From Quadrisphaera granulorum (GTDB lineage Bacteria > Actinomycetota > Actinomycetes > Actinomycetales > Quadrisphaeraceae): a stretch of DNA of 64,000 nt. Under the pieces are notes generated by a model, which saw only the letters and a program-made list of their open reading frames with translations, was not told where the DNA came from and ran no database searches. The stretch is from assembly GCF_003149145.1 (NCBI RefSeq), contig NZ_QGDQ01000023.1, positions 1 to 64,000 of the forward strand, given 5' to 3'. Below, one piece after another: positions 25,294 to 34,335 of the stretch (the stretch's first letter is position 1; each line of letters opens with the position of its first letter). The translations under genes were made by a program, and so were the position numbers.

Positions 25294-26058
25294 TTGTACG
25301 CGACGGAGCGCCACGAACTGATCACCGGACTGGTGCGCCAGCACGGGCGCATCGGTGTCGCCGACGTCGCCGCGCAGTTCGGCGTCACCACCGAGACCGT
25401 GCGTCGTGACCTCGCCGTCCTCGAGAAGGCCGGCCTGCTGCGCCGCGTGCACGGCGGCGCCGTCCCCACCACGGCGCTGTCCGTGGTGGAGCGGGCCGTG
25501 GCCGACCGCGACGTCGAGCACGCCGACGTCAAGGAGCGCATCGCCCGCGCCGCCCTCGACCTCGTGCCCTCCGGCGGCTCCATCGCCCTGGACGCCGGCA
25601 CGACGACGGTGCGCCTGGCACGGCTGCTGCCGCTGGACTCCCCCCTCCTCGTCGTCACCAGCGCCGTGCCCGTGGCCGCTCAGCTCGCCGGCGCCGGCCG
25701 CATCGACCTGCACCTCGTGGGGGGCCGCGTGCGCGGCACCACGCAGGCCGCCGTCGGCCCCGAGGCGCTGGCCTCGCTCGGCGCGCTGCGCGTCGACACC
25801 GCCTTCGTGGGCACCAACGGCCTCACCGCCGACCACGGCCTGACCACCCCCGACCACGACGAGGCCGCCCTCAAGCGCGCGCTCGTCGCGGCCGGGCGCC
25901 GCGTCGTCGTCCTCGCCGACGCCTCCAAGCTCGGACAGGAGCACCTCGTGCGCTTCGCCGGGCTCGACCAGATCGACGTCCTGGTCACCGATTCCAGCGC
26001 CCCCCGGCGCGAGCTCAAGTCCCTCGAAGCCCGTGGAGTGGAGGTGCTGGTCGCGTGA
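25294..26058 (+). CDS. DeoR-family transcriptional regulator of fructose use
   Basis: This 254-residue regulator has an N-terminal HTH (ERHELITGLVRQHGRIGVAD, then VTTETVRRDLAVLEKAGLLRR) and a C-terminal sugar-phosphate sensor domain with DAGTTTVRLA and the GTNGL loop. The TTG at 25294 is chosen because it has a GAGGGAG ribosome site and gives the standard YATERH N terminus; an upstream ATG at 25168 would add 42 unconserved residues over the promoter. The gene overlaps fruK (GTGA) and is probably an autoregulated repressor that responds to fructose 1-phosphate. Confidence 0.92.
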   Translation: MYATERHELITGLVRQHGRIGVADVAAQFGVTTETVRRDLAVLEKAGLLRRVHGGAVPTTALSVVERAVADRDVEHADVKERIARAALDLVPSGGSIALDAGTTTVRLARLLPLDSPLLVVTSAVPVAAQLAGAGRIDLHLVGGRVRGTTQAAVGPEALASLGALRVDTAFVGTNGLTADHGLTTPDHDEAALKRALVAAGRRVVVLADASKLGQEHLVRFAGLDQIDVLVTDSSAPRRELKSLEARGVEVLVA

Positions 26059-27041
26059 TCGTCACTCTGACCGCCAACCCCAGCCTTGACCGTCTGGTCT
26101 CGCTGGCAGGTCCCCTGGAGCGCGGCGCCGTGCTGCGCTCGGCAGCAGCCGTCGACCAACCCGGCGGCAAGGGCGTCAACGTGGCCCGCGTGGTGACCGC
26201 CGGCGGGCGTACCGCCGTCGCCGTCCTGCCCGGCCACCCTGACGACCCGCTGCTGCTGGCCCTGCGTGAGGCGCACCTCGTGCACACGGCGGTGCCGATC
26301 GCCGGCTACGCCCGGGTCAACCTCACCCTCGCCGAGCCCGACGGGACCACCACCAAGGTCAACGCCCCGGGCGCACCGCTCGACGAGGCGGCGCGGACGG
26401 GCCTGGTGGAGGCGCTGCGCCGGGAAGCCGACGGGGCGCGCTGGGTGGCGCTGTCCGGCTCGCTGCCCCCCGGCGTGGCAGACGACTGGTACGGCCGGCT
26501 CGCGGCGCAGCTGCGCGGCACCGGCGCACGGGTGGCCGTCGACACCTCCGGCGCGGCACTGCTCGCGACGGCCGGACAGGACGCCCCCGCGTCGTCGTCC
26601 TCGAGCACGGCCCTGCCCGACCTGCTCAAGCCGAACGCCGAGGAACTCGCCGAGCTCACCGGGCTGGCCGCCCCCGGCCGTGGCGGCGCGGCGGGAGCCG
26701 AGCTCGAAGCCGACCCGGTGGCTGCGGCCAAGGCCGCCTCGACCCTCGTCGAGCGCGGCGTCGAGACCGTGCTGGTCACCCTCGGCGGAGCGGGTGCCCT
26801 GCTCGTCACCGCCGACGGCGCCTGGCACGCCGTGCACGAGCCCGTCACGCCGGTCAGCACCGTCGGCGCCGGGGACTCCACCCTCGCCGGCTACCTGCTG
26901 GCCGAGCTGGACGGCGCCGACGAGGCCGAGCGCCTCGCCGTCGCCGTCGCCCACGGCACCGCTGCCGTGCAGCTGCCCGGCTCGACCCTGCCCGGGCCCG
27001 AGCACGTGCAGCGCGACCGGGTCACCACCCGGCGCCTCTGA
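26055..27041 (+). CDS. fruK: 1-phosphofructokinase
   Basis: This PfkB-family enzyme phosphorylates fructose 1-phosphate to fructose 1,6-bisphosphate. The 328-residue product has MIVTLTANPSLDRLV at the N terminus, GGKGVNVARV, and the catalytic-Asp signature STVGAGDSTLAGYL near the C terminus. An Asp/Ser insert (DAPASSSSS) sits near residue 180. The GTG start overlaps the regulator stop. Spacing to fruA is 82 bp. Confidence 0.95.
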   Translation: MIVTLTANPSLDRLVSLAGPLERGAVLRSAAAVDQPGGKGVNVARVVTAGGRTAVAVLPGHPDDPLLLALREAHLVHTAVPIAGYARVNLTLAEPDGTTTKVNAPGAPLDEAARTGLVEALRREADGARWVALSGSLPPGVADDWYGRLAAQLRGTGARVAVDTSGAALLATAGQDAPASSSSSTALPDLLKPNAEELAELTGLAAPGRGGAAGAELEADPVAAAKAASTLVERGVETVLVTLGGAGALLVTADGAWHAVHEPVTPVSTVGAGDSTLAGYLLAELDGADEAERLAVAVAHGTAAVQLPGSTLPGPEHVQRDRVTTRRL

Positions 27042-27123
27042 TCCCTTTTCCGCACCACCCCGTTTCCCCCAGCTCTCCCAGCAAGTGGACCGCCGACGCC
27101 GTCGGCCAGACCAGGAGGACCCT

Positions 27124-29235
27124 GTGACCACCCCCGACACCGCGGCCCCGCCGCGGCTGATCACGACGGAGCTCGTGCGTCTCGACGCCGACCTCGGCTC
27201 CCGCAAGGAAGACGTCATCGCGGCGCTCGCCGAGACCGTCGCCGCCACGGGACGCGCCACCAGCGCCGAGGGCCTGCAGCGCGACGCCATGGCCCGCGAG
27301 GCACAGTCGGCCACCGGCCTGCCCGGCGGCATCGCGATCCCCCACTGCCGCTCCGAGGCCGTGACGACGGCGACGCTCGCGTTCGCGCGGCTCGCACCCA
27401 AGGTCGACTTCGGCGCCCCCGACGGCGGCGCCGACCTGGCCTTCCTCATCGCCGCACCGGCCTCCGGCGGCCAGGAGCACCTCAAGCTCCTCACCGCGCT
27501 GGCCCGCGCGCTGGTCAAGCCGGCCTTCACCACCGCGCTGCGCGAGGCGAAGACCCCCCAGGAGATCGTCGACCTCGTCACCGACGTCGTGACCCCCAAG
27601 CCGGCCGCCGCGCCGGCTGCTGGGGCGACGACCGGGACAGCTACTGGGACGACGACGAGCGCCGCTCCGGCTGCCGCGGGCGCTGCGTCGACGTCGGGTT
27701 CCTCCTCGGCGGCCGGCAAGGTCGTCGTGGCGGTCACCGCGTGCCCCACCGGCATCGCCCACACCTACATGGCTGCCGACTCCCTCGTGGCGGCCGCCGA
27801 GCGCGCCGGCATCACGCTCAAGGTGGAGACGCAGGGCTCCGGCGCGACGACGCCGCTGCCCGCCTCCCTCATCGCCAGCGCCGACGCCGTCATCTTCGCC
27901 ACCGACGTGCCGGTCAAGGGCCGCGAACGGTTCGCCGGCAAGCCGGTCATCGCCTCCGGCGTGAAGCGCGCCATCAACGAGCCCGACGTCATGGTGGCCG
28001 AGGCGCTCAAGGCCGCCACCGACCCGTCGGCCGCGCGCGTGGCCGGGGACGGCGGCGGGGCGTCGGCCTCGACGGCGGTGCAGGGCGGCGACGTGTCGTT
28101 CTGGGTCAAGGTGCGCCAGGTGCTGCTGACCGGCGTCAGCTACATGATCCCGTTCGTGGCGGCCGGCGGTCTGCTCATCGCCCTCGGCTTCCTGCTGGCG
28201 GGCTACCGCGTGACCAACCTGCCCAGCGGCGCGGACAGCATCCTGCTGAACAACTCGCTGTGGAACCTGCCCGACGTCGCCTCCCTCAAGGCAGCCGAGC
28301 CGCTGCTGCAGGGTGACGGTCTGCGTGACAGCGCGCTGCTCGTCTACCTCGGCGCGATGCTCTTCCAGATCGGTGCGCTGGCGTTCAGCTTCCTCGTGCC
28401 GGCCCTGGCCGGTTACATCTCCTTCGGCATCGCCGACCGGCCCGGTATCGCCCCCGGCTTCACCGCCGGTGCGGTCGCCGTGTTCACGGGAGCCGGCTTC
28501 CTCGGTGGTCTGGTCGGTGGTGTGCTCGCCGGTCTGGTGGCGTACGCGTTCTCGCGTCTCGACGTCCCCAAGTGGCTGCGCGGCCTCATGCCCGTGATGA
28601 TCATTCCGCTGGTGGCCTCGATCGTGGCCGGTGGCCTGATGTTCCTCTTCCTCGGCCGCCCGCTGGCTGCCGCCACCAACGGCCTGTCGAGCTGGCTGAG
28701 CGGCCTCACCGGCACGTCGGCGATCCTGCTCGGCGTCATCCTCGGCCTGATGATGTGCTTCGACCTCGGCGGCCCGGTCAACAAGGCGGCCTACGCGTTC
28801 GCCACCGCCGGCCTCTCGGTGAGCAACCCCGGCTCGATGCAGGTCATGGCTGCTGTCATGGCTGCCGGCATGGTGCCGCCGCTGGCGATGGCGCTGGCCA
28901 CCGCCGTCCGCCCGAAGCTCTTCTCCGCCGTGGAGCAGGAGAACGGCAAGGCCGCTTGGCTGCTCGGCTTCTCGTTCATCTCCGAGGGCGCCATCCCGTT
29001 CGCCGCGGCCGACCCGCTGCGCATCATCCCGGCGTCGATGGCCGGTGGCGCTGTGACCGGCGCGCTGATCATGGCGTTCCAGGTGCAGTTGTCCGCTCCC
29101 CACGGCGGCCTGTTCGTGTTCTTCGCGATGAACAACTTCGTGCTGTTCATCGCCGCGCTGGTGGTCGGGTTCGTGATCTCGGCGGCGCTGGTCATCGTGC
29201 TGAAGAGCACCGCCAAGCGCCCGGTCGCCGCCTGA
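27124..29235 (+). CDS. fruA: PTS fructose transporter subunit IIABC
   Basis: This fused enzyme II imports and phosphorylates fructose. The 703-residue product has IIA (about residues 1-155, phosphohistidine in GGIAIPHCRSE, His74), an Ala/Thr-rich linker, IIB (about 198-300, phosphocysteine in VTACPTGIAHTY, Cys207) and IIC with several hydrophobic membrane spans from about residue 335 (VSYMIPFVAAGGLLIALGF; EGAIPFAAADP). The GTG at 27124 has an AGGAGG ribosome site and gives the normal IIA start. Confidence 0.96.
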   Translation: MTTPDTAAPPRLITTELVRLDADLGSRKEDVIAALAETVAATGRATSAEGLQRDAMAREAQSATGLPGGIAIPHCRSEAVTTATLAFARLAPKVDFGAPDGGADLAFLIAAPASGGQEHLKLLTALARALVKPAFTTALREAKTPQEIVDLVTDVVTPKPAAAPAAGATTGTATGTTTSAAPAAAGAASTSGSSSAAGKVVVAVTACPTGIAHTYMAADSLVAAAERAGITLKVETQGSGATTPLPASLIASADAVIFATDVPVKGRERFAGKPVIASGVKRAINEPDVMVAEALKAATDPSAARVAGDGGGASASTAVQGGDVSFWVKVRQVLLTGVSYMIPFVAAGGLLIALGFLLAGYRVTNLPSGADSILLNNSLWNLPDVASLKAAEPLLQGDGLRDSALLVYLGAMLFQIGALAFSFLVPALAGYISFGIADRPGIAPGFTAGAVAVFTGAGFLGGLVGGVLAGLVAYAFSRLDVPKWLRGLMPVMIIPLVASIVAGGLMFLFLGRPLAAATNGLSSWLSGLTGTSAILLGVILGLMMCFDLGGPVNKAAYAFATAGLSVSNPGSMQVMAAVMAAGMVPPLAMALATAVRPKLFSAVEQENGKAAWLLGFSFISEGAIPFAAADPLRIIPASMAGGAVTGALIMAFQVQLSAPHGGLFVFFAMNNFVLFIAALVVGFVISAALVIVLKSTAKRPVAA

Positions 29236-29315
29236 CTAGGGTTCTGACTCAGTCCGTCTGACGTCGCGTTCCATCTGACGTCGTCTTCCATGTGACCCCC
29301 GCGAAGGAGAGCTCC

Positions 29316-29573
29316 GTGCCCAGCACCACCGTGACCGTCGGATCCGCCGTCGGCCTGCACGCCCGTCCCGCTGCCGTCATCGCGCAGGCTGCGGCCGCGT
29401 CGGGTGCCGAGGTGACCCTGTCGGTCGAGGGCCAGGAGCCCGTCGACGCCGGCTCCGCCCTGATGATCATGACTCTGGGCGCCGCCAAGGGTGACCAGGT
29501 CACCGTCGAGTCCGACGACGAGACCGCCATGAAGACCGTGGCCGACCTCATCGCCACGGACCTCGACGCCTGA
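29316..29573 (+). CDS. ptsH: Phosphocarrier protein HPr
   Basis: HPr carries phosphate from enzyme I to enzyme II. The 85-residue product contains the active-site motif GLHARPAA with His15. The regulatory-serine region here reads GSALMIMTLGAAKGD, with the SIM-type serine at S47-like position. The GTG at 29316 has an AAGGAG ribosome site; an earlier start at 29292 lacks one. It ends the fructose operon, before a strong terminator. Confidence 0.95.
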   Translation: MPSTTVTVGSAVGLHARPAAVIAQAAAASGAEVTLSVEGQEPVDAGSALMIMTLGAAKGDQVTVESDDETAMKTVADLIATDLDA

Positions 29574-29587
29574 CGCGTCAGCTCCAC

Positions 29588-29625
29588 CGCGAGGGCCCCC
29601 GCCGGATCCGGCGGGGGCCCTCGCG
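29588..29625 (+). terminator. Terminator of the fructose PTS operon
   Basis: A perfect 38-bp palindrome (18-bp arms from CGCGAGGGCCCCCGCCGG and a 2-base centre) lies 14 bp after the ptsH stop. It is the strongest hairpin of the window, without a U tract. Confidence 0.85.
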
Positions 29626-29638
29626 CGTCCCACCCAGA

Positions 29639-29691
29639 GGTGGCGGACGCCCATGATCACCAAACGTCGGTGATCATGGGCGTCCGCCACC
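29639..29691. repeat. Inverted pair of the GCCCATGATCAC repeat
   Basis: Perfect 23-bp arms (29639-29661 and 29669-29691) flank a 7-base loop. Each arm contains GGACGCCCATGATCACC or its complement, the same core as the repeats at 2433 and 52937. It follows the PTS terminator and precedes the CGCACTT repeats, so three stem-loops occur in 190 bp. Confidence 0.85.
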
Positions 29692-29711
29692 CCGCCGGCT
29701 CCGCCCCCTCC

Positions 29712-29775
29712 CCGCACTTGCCGCGGAAAGTGCGGCAAAGGGACCCCAAGTAGCGCACTTGCCGCGGAAAGTGCG
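29712..29775. repeat. Two direct copies of the CGCACTT-N8-AAGTGCG repeat
   Basis: Two copies (29712-29735 and 29754-29775), each a 7-8-bp stem CGCACTT / AAGTGCG around GCCGCGGA, are separated by 18 bp. The identical unit occurs as an inverted pair at 62623-62686. They lie 100-170 bp before the ABC transporter start, so they could be operators as well as transcript hairpins. Confidence 0.8.
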
Positions 29776-29878
29776 GGAAGAGGTGTGACGGATGTCAGGC
29801 CGCGGGCCGTGACGGGTGCACACGAGGTCGTGAGGGCGCGCACTGCCGCCGGGCCTCCCGGAGCGGGAGCGTGGAGCC

Positions 29879-30865
29879 ATGACCACGACAAAGACCGCCG
29901 ACGCCCCGGCGGGCACGACGACGGATCTCGTCGTCGACGTCCGGGGCCTGTCCGTCACCTACGGCGCGTTCAGCGCCGTGGACGGCATCGACCTCGACGT
30001 CCGCCGCGGTGAGGTCTTCGCCCTGCTCGGCACCAACGGCGCCGGCAAGACCTCCACCCTCGAAGCGCTCCAGGGCTTCCGCCGCCGCGCCGCCGGCAGC
30101 GTCACGGTGCTCGGCGAAGACCCGATGATCAGCACGCGGCGCCTCCGCGCGAGCAGCGGCACGATGGTGCAGGAGGCGGGCTTCGTGCCCGAGGCCACGC
30201 CGCTCAGTGCCCTCCAGCTGTGGGCCTCGCTGAGCAGCCGCGTCGACGACGCCGACGCCGTGCTCGAGCGCGTCGGCCTCGCGCACCGCCGCACGGTGCT
30301 CGTCAAGGACCTCTCCGGCGGCGAGAAGCGTCGCCTCGACCTGGCCCTGGCCATCTGGGGCGCCCCCGAGCTCATCGTGCTCGACGAGCCGACCACGGGG
30401 CTGGACCCGGAGTCGCGCGCCACCCTGTGGAGCCTCGTCCGTGAACTCCGCGACGGCGGCACCACCGTCCTCATGACCACGCACCACCTCGAGGAAGCCG
30501 AAGCCCTCGCCGACCGGGTAGCGATCATGCACCGCGGCCGCATCGCCGTGGCCGGCACGCTCGCCGAGGTGCTCCGCGAGCGCCCCGCCCGCATCACCGC
30601 CGTCCGCAGGCTCCCGGGTCAGGACGCCGTCACGGCGGAACAGGTCGACCTCCGCACCCACCACCTCCAGCGCGACCTGCTCGCCCTGCTCACCGACGCC
30701 GAGCGCACCGGCGCGGTGCTCGACCAGCTGCGCGCTACCCCGGCCTCCCTGGAGGAGGTCTTCCACGCCGTGGTCCGCGGCGACCTGCACACCACGTCAG
30801 CCGCCCCGTCAGCGAGCACGGCAGCGAGCACGTCAGCCAGCACCTCCGAGGGAGCGTCCCGATGA
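29879..30865 (+). CDS. ABC transporter ATP-binding protein (exporter type)
   Basis: This 328-residue ATPase has Walker A LLGTNGAGKTSTLE near residues 49-62, signature LSGGEKRRLDLAL, Walker B LIVLDEPTTGLD and the H-loop TTHHLEEAE. It resembles the DrrA/CcmA group of drug or lipid exporters and has an Ala/Ser/Thr-rich tail. It overlaps its permease (ATGA) and is followed by a two-component system, a common arrangement for antibiotic-stress exporters. Confidence 0.92.
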   Translation: MTTTKTADAPAGTTTDLVVDVRGLSVTYGAFSAVDGIDLDVRRGEVFALLGTNGAGKTSTLEALQGFRRRAAGSVTVLGEDPMISTRRLRASSGTMVQEAGFVPEATPLSALQLWASLSSRVDDADAVLERVGLAHRRTVLVKDLSGGEKRRLDLALAIWGAPELIVLDEPTTGLDPESRATLWSLVRELRDGGTTVLMTTHHLEEAEALADRVAIMHRGRIAVAGTLAEVLRERPARITAVRRLPGQDAVTAEQVDLRTHHLQRDLLALLTDAERTGAVLDQLRATPASLEEVFHAVVRGDLHTTSAAPSASTAASTSASTSEGASR

Positions 30866-31698
30866 CCACCGAAGCCCCCACCCCCATCAGCAGGACGACG
30901 ACGACGGCGCGCGGCCGCCGCACCGTGACCCCGCTGCAGCGCACGCTGCGCCTGGCGAGGTTCGAGACGTCGATGCTCGCCAAGCAGCGCACCACCCTCG
31001 TGACGCTGCTCAGCGGGCCGCTGCTCGTGCTGGGCCTGGCGGCCATCAGCCCGTCGAGCTCACCGCAGGCGCTCGCCGCCCTCGCCGGGATGGGCGTCGT
31101 CGTCGTCATGTCCCTCACCACGCACTTCGCCGCGGTGATGCTCACGGTCAACCGCCGGGAGGCGCAGGTGCTCAAACGCCTGCGGACCTCCGAGCTCAGC
31201 GGCAGCGAACTGGTCACGGGCATGTACCTGCCGCTCGCGGTGGTCGGCGTGCTGGAGTCGCTCGCGGTGGTCGCGGTGCTGGCCGCCCGGGGCGGGGCAC
31301 TGCCCGACGCGGTCGGCTGGCTGCCCTGGCTGGCCGGTGTGCTCATCGGCTCGGCGGGCCTGGTCGCGGCGGGCGTCGCCGTCGCCGGGCTGTCGGGCAA
31401 CGCCGAGAAGGCCAACTGGGCTGCGGTGCCGCTGCTGGTCGTGATCTCCGGCGCGGCCAACATGCTCACCGTCGGCGTGCTGCCGGAGGCGGTGCGGCAG
31501 GTGCTGCTGCTCGTGCCGTTCGCCAGCCTGACGGACCTCGTGGCCCGCACGTCGGGCGCTTCGGTGTCGTTGGTGGAGCTGCCGGACGTCGTCGCCGGGG
31601 TCCCGCCCGAGCTGGTCGACCTGGTGCTGCTCCTGCTGTGGACGGTCGTGTTCGCGGCGGTGGCGAAGAAGCTCTGGCGCTGGGAGCCTCGCGGCTGA
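30862..31698 (+). CDS. ABC-2-type transporter permease
   Basis: This 278-residue membrane protein has about six hydrophobic segments (for example LSGPLLVLGLAAI, ALAALAGMGVVVVMS, LPWLAGVLIGSAGLVAAGVAVAG) after a basic Thr/Arg-rich N terminus. It pairs with the preceding ATPase. It overlaps the next gene by one base (TGATG). Confidence 0.88.
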   Translation: MTTEAPTPISRTTTTARGRRTVTPLQRTLRLARFETSMLAKQRTTLVTLLSGPLLVLGLAAISPSSSPQALAALAGMGVVVVMSLTTHFAAVMLTVNRREAQVLKRLRTSELSGSELVTGMYLPLAVVGVLESLAVVAVLAARGGALPDAVGWLPWLAGVLIGSAGLVAAGVAVAGLSGNAEKANWAAVPLLVVISGAANMLTVGVLPEAVRQVLLLVPFASLTDLVARTSGASVSLVELPDVVAGVPPELVDLVLLLLWTVVFAAVAKKLWRWEPRG

Positions 31699-33068
31699 TG
31701 CACGAGGCACGCCAGCACGAGACACATCAGCAGGGAGCGCCACCACGGCGGGACCCGGTCGGCGACCGGGTCCCGCCGTGGTGGCGATCTCCGCGACTCT
31801 GGTGGGCCTCGCTCGACCAGGTGCAGCGGGTAGAGCTCTACACCGCGCAGCTCCTCTACTGGCTGGGAGCCTTCCCTCCGCTACTCCTGCTCGTGCTCAC
31901 CCGAGGCTCCGGACCGGGGTGGCAGACGGCGCTGGTGGTGAGCCTGTCCGCGGTGCAGGGCGTCGCGGCCTTCCTGGTCCTGCGGGGTGGTCTCGACCCG
32001 CGCAGGACCCACGAGCACCGACCGGGGCTGGTGCTGCTCGCGGTGAGCACCGCGGTGCTGCTCGCCGTCGCGCCGATCCTGCCGGGAACGGACCCCTCCG
32101 GCGCCTCCCCGCAGCAGGCGGTGGTGGCGTACTCGGTGCTGTTCTCGCCCGCTGCGGTCGCCGTGGTCCACCGGCGCGCGGGGTGGCTGGTGCCCCTCGG
32201 CGCGGGCGCCGCGATCGCCGTCGCCGGGCTGCTGGCGGGCAGGCCGGCCCTGGTGGTCGTCACCGCCACCGTCTTCACCGTGGTGGGGTCGGCGTTCATC
32301 GTCGCGACGCTGCGGCTGTCGGTATGGCTTCTCGACGTGGTGCGCCAGCTCGCCGACGCCCAGGGAGACCGCGCCCGCCTCGCCGTTGCGGAGGAGCGCC
32401 TGCGCTTCGCGCGCGACCTGCACGACGTGGTCGGCCGTGACCTGTCGGCCATCGCCCTGAAGTCGGAGGTGGTGGCGCGGCTCGCCGAGCGCGGCCGCCC
32501 CGAGGCGGTCGCGGAGGCGCTCGCGGTGCGGGAGCTGGCGCAGTCCTCGCTGGCCGAGGTCCGCGCCGTGGTGCGCGGGCACCGCCGCGCCGACCTCGAC
32601 GTGGAGCTGGCTGGGGCACGGGCGCTCCTGGCCTCGGCCGGGACGGCGTGCAAGCTGCGCGTGGAGCCGGGCGCCGTCGCCGCACTGACACCGGCCGCCC
32701 AGGAGGCGCTGGCGTGGGCGGTGCGCGAGGCCGTGACCAACGTGGTGCGGCACTCCCACGCCCGGCAGTGCTCGGTGTCGCTGGCCGTGGTCGAGGGGAC
32801 GGGCGTGCTCGTGGTGAGGAACGACGACGCCATCGACGACGGAGCCGGGCCCGTCCGCCCCGGCGCCGGCCTGTCGGGCCTGGCCGAGCGTCTGGAGGCC
32901 CGCGGTGGGTCGCTCCAGGTGCGCCGCGAGCATGGGCGTGTGGTGCTCACGGCTACCGTCCCGGTGTCCCCGGCGGAGCCGGGATCGTCGGTGGCGTCGG
33001 TATCCCCGGCGGAGCCGGCAGGATCGGCGACGTCGGCCCACGAGCCGGAGCAGGAGGTCCGCGCGTGA
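31698..33068 (+). CDS. NarL-type sensor histidine kinase
   Basis: This 456-residue kinase has five or six membrane spans in the first 220 residues, a HisKA_3 domain with the phospho-His in RFARDLHDVVGRDLSAIALKSE, and a HATPase domain (REAVTNVVRHSHA). The last 25 residues are an imperfect Pro-Ala-Glu repeat (VSPAEPGSSVASVSPAEPAG). ATG at 31698 overlaps the permease stop; a longer frame runs inside the permease and is rejected. It probably senses drug or envelope stress for the exporter. Confidence 0.92.
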   Translation: MHEARQHETHQQGAPPRRDPVGDRVPPWWRSPRLWWASLDQVQRVELYTAQLLYWLGAFPPLLLLVLTRGSGPGWQTALVVSLSAVQGVAAFLVLRGGLDPRRTHEHRPGLVLLAVSTAVLLAVAPILPGTDPSGASPQQAVVAYSVLFSPAAVAVVHRRAGWLVPLGAGAAIAVAGLLAGRPALVVVTATVFTVVGSAFIVATLRLSVWLLDVVRQLADAQGDRARLAVAEERLRFARDLHDVVGRDLSAIALKSEVVARLAERGRPEAVAEALAVRELAQSSLAEVRAVVRGHRRADLDVELAGARALLASAGTACKLRVEPGAVAALTPAAQEALAWAVREAVTNVVRHSHARQCSVSLAVVEGTGVLVVRNDDAIDDGAGPVRPGAGLSGLAERLEARGGSLQVRREHGRVVLTATVPVSPAEPGSSVASVSPAEPAGSATSAHEPEQEVRA

Positions 33069-33667
33069 TCAGGGTGCTGCTGGCGGACGACGAGCAGCTC
33101 ATCCGCACCGCACTCGCCACACTCGTGAACCTCGAGGACGACGTCGAGGTGGTCGGCCAGGCGGCGTCCGGGCCGGAGGCCGTCGCGGTGGCTCGGCAGG
33201 TGCAGCCCGACGTCGCCGTCCTCGACCTGCAGATGCCCGGCCTGGACGGCATCGAGGTGGCAGCGCAGCTGCGGGAGCACGTACCCGGGTGCGGCGTCGT
33301 CGTCACCGGCCACGGACGGCCCGGTCACCTCAAGCGGGCACTCGCTACGGGCGTGCGGGGCTTCCTGCCGAAGACGACGTCGGCGGCGGTGCTCGCGCAG
33401 GTGATCCGCACGGTGCACGCCGGTGGCCGGCACGTCGACCCGGAGCTCGCCGCTGACGCCATCGCCGCCGGTGACTCACCGCTCACCCCGCGCGAGGCCG
33501 ACGTGCTGGAGCTGGCCGCGGGTGGGGCGAGCGTGGAGGAGATCGCGGTGCGCGCGTCGCTGTCTCCGGGCACCGTGCGCAACTACCTGTCGGCGGCGGT
33601 GCAGAAGCTCGGCGTGACCAACCGCCACGAAGCCGTGGTGCGAGCCCAGGCAGCCGGGTGGATCTGA
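33065..33667 (+). CDS. NarL/FixJ-family response regulator
   Basis: This 200-residue regulator has a receiver domain (LLADDEQLIRTAL; phospho-acceptor Asp54 in AVLDLQMPG; conserved Lys in GFLPKTT) and a C-terminal LuxR-type HTH (LTPREADVLELAAGGASVEEIA, VRNYLSAAVQKLGV). The GTG overlaps the kinase stop, so the two are produced together. The exporter operon is the likely target. Confidence 0.94.
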   Translation: MIRVLLADDEQLIRTALATLVNLEDDVEVVGQAASGPEAVAVARQVQPDVAVLDLQMPGLDGIEVAAQLREHVPGCGVVVTGHGRPGHLKRALATGVRGFLPKTTSAAVLAQVIRTVHAGGRHVDPELAADAIAAGDSPLTPREADVLELAAGGASVEEIAVRASLSPGTVRNYLSAAVQKLGVTNRHEAVVRAQAAGWI

Positions 33668-33702
33668 CCCTCACCGGACCTTTCGGCGGGCACCCGCGTG
33701 AC

Positions 33703-33716
33703 GCCGCGTCCGCGGC
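33703..33716 (+). terminator. Small hairpin after the response regulator
   Basis: GCCGCG-TC-CGCGGC is a perfect 6-bp stem with a 2-base loop between the response regulator and the ferritin gene. It is a weak terminator candidate. Confidence 0.4.
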
Positions 33717-33760
33717 ATCCGCGAAGATCAGAACCTCCCCCGTTGAGAGGACCATTCAGC

Positions 33761-34282
33761 ATGACCACGTTCGACACTCTCCTGGCCCAGCAGATCGGGC
33801 ATGAGTTCGCCGCGTCGCACCAGTACGTCGCCATCGCCGTCTGGTTCGACGACCACGACCTCCCGCAGCTCGCCGGGTACTTCTACCGCCAGTCCGTGGA
33901 AGAGCGGAACCACGCCATGATGCTCGTCCAGTACCGCCTGGACCGCGGCATGGGCGTCGTCATCCCCAGCGTTCCGGCCGTGCGGAACGAGTTCGCCGAC
34001 GTGCGCGAGCCGATCGCTCTGGCGCTCGCCCAGGAGAAGCAGGTGTCCGAGCAGATCCAGGCGCTGTTCGCCGCCGCCCGCGCCGAGAACGACGGTCTCG
34101 GCGAGCAGGCGATGCTGTGGTTCCTCAAGGAGCAGGTCGAGGAGGTTGCCTCGATGCAGACGCTGCTGACCATCGCCGAGCGCACCACCAACCTCTTCGA
34201 CATCGAGAACTTCGTGGCCCGCGAGGCCGGCAGCCACGGGGACGACCCGAGCGCGCCCTCCGCCGCCGGCGGAGCTTTGTGA
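33761..34282 (+). CDS. Ferritin
   Basis: This 173-residue iron-storage protein has the four-helix ferritin fold. Ferroxidase residues are visible in IGHEFAASHQYVAIAVWF, QSVEERNHAMMLVQY (the ExxH motif) and WFLKEQVEEVASMQ. It resembles the mycobacterial BfrB-type ferritin. GAGAGG lies 10 bases before the ATG. No iron box is seen in the 93 bp upstream. A perfect 18-bp hairpin follows the stop. Confidence 0.93.
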   Translation: MTTFDTLLAQQIGHEFAASHQYVAIAVWFDDHDLPQLAGYFYRQSVEERNHAMMLVQYRLDRGMGVVIPSVPAVRNEFADVREPIALALAQEKQVSEQIQALFAAARAENDGLGEQAMLWFLKEQVEEVASMQTLLTIAERTTNLFDIENFVAREAGSHGDDPSAPSAAGGAL

Positions 34283-34296
34283 GGCGTTGACCGCCA

Positions 34297-34335
34297 AGGT
34301 TCCATCCGCTGAGGCACCCTCAGCGGATGGAACCT
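34297..34335 (+). terminator. Hairpin ending ferritin and overlapping the next start codon
   Basis: Perfect 18-bp arms (34297-34314 and 34318-34335) enclose a 3-base loop. The ATG of the next gene (34327) lies inside the 3' arm. It may terminate the ferritin transcript, mask the start of the next gene, or both. Confidence 0.75.

Noticed and set aside
29588-29691. Terminal inverted repeats of a small insertion sequence after ptsH
   Set aside because: Each hairpin is self-contained, no transposase or target duplication is visible.
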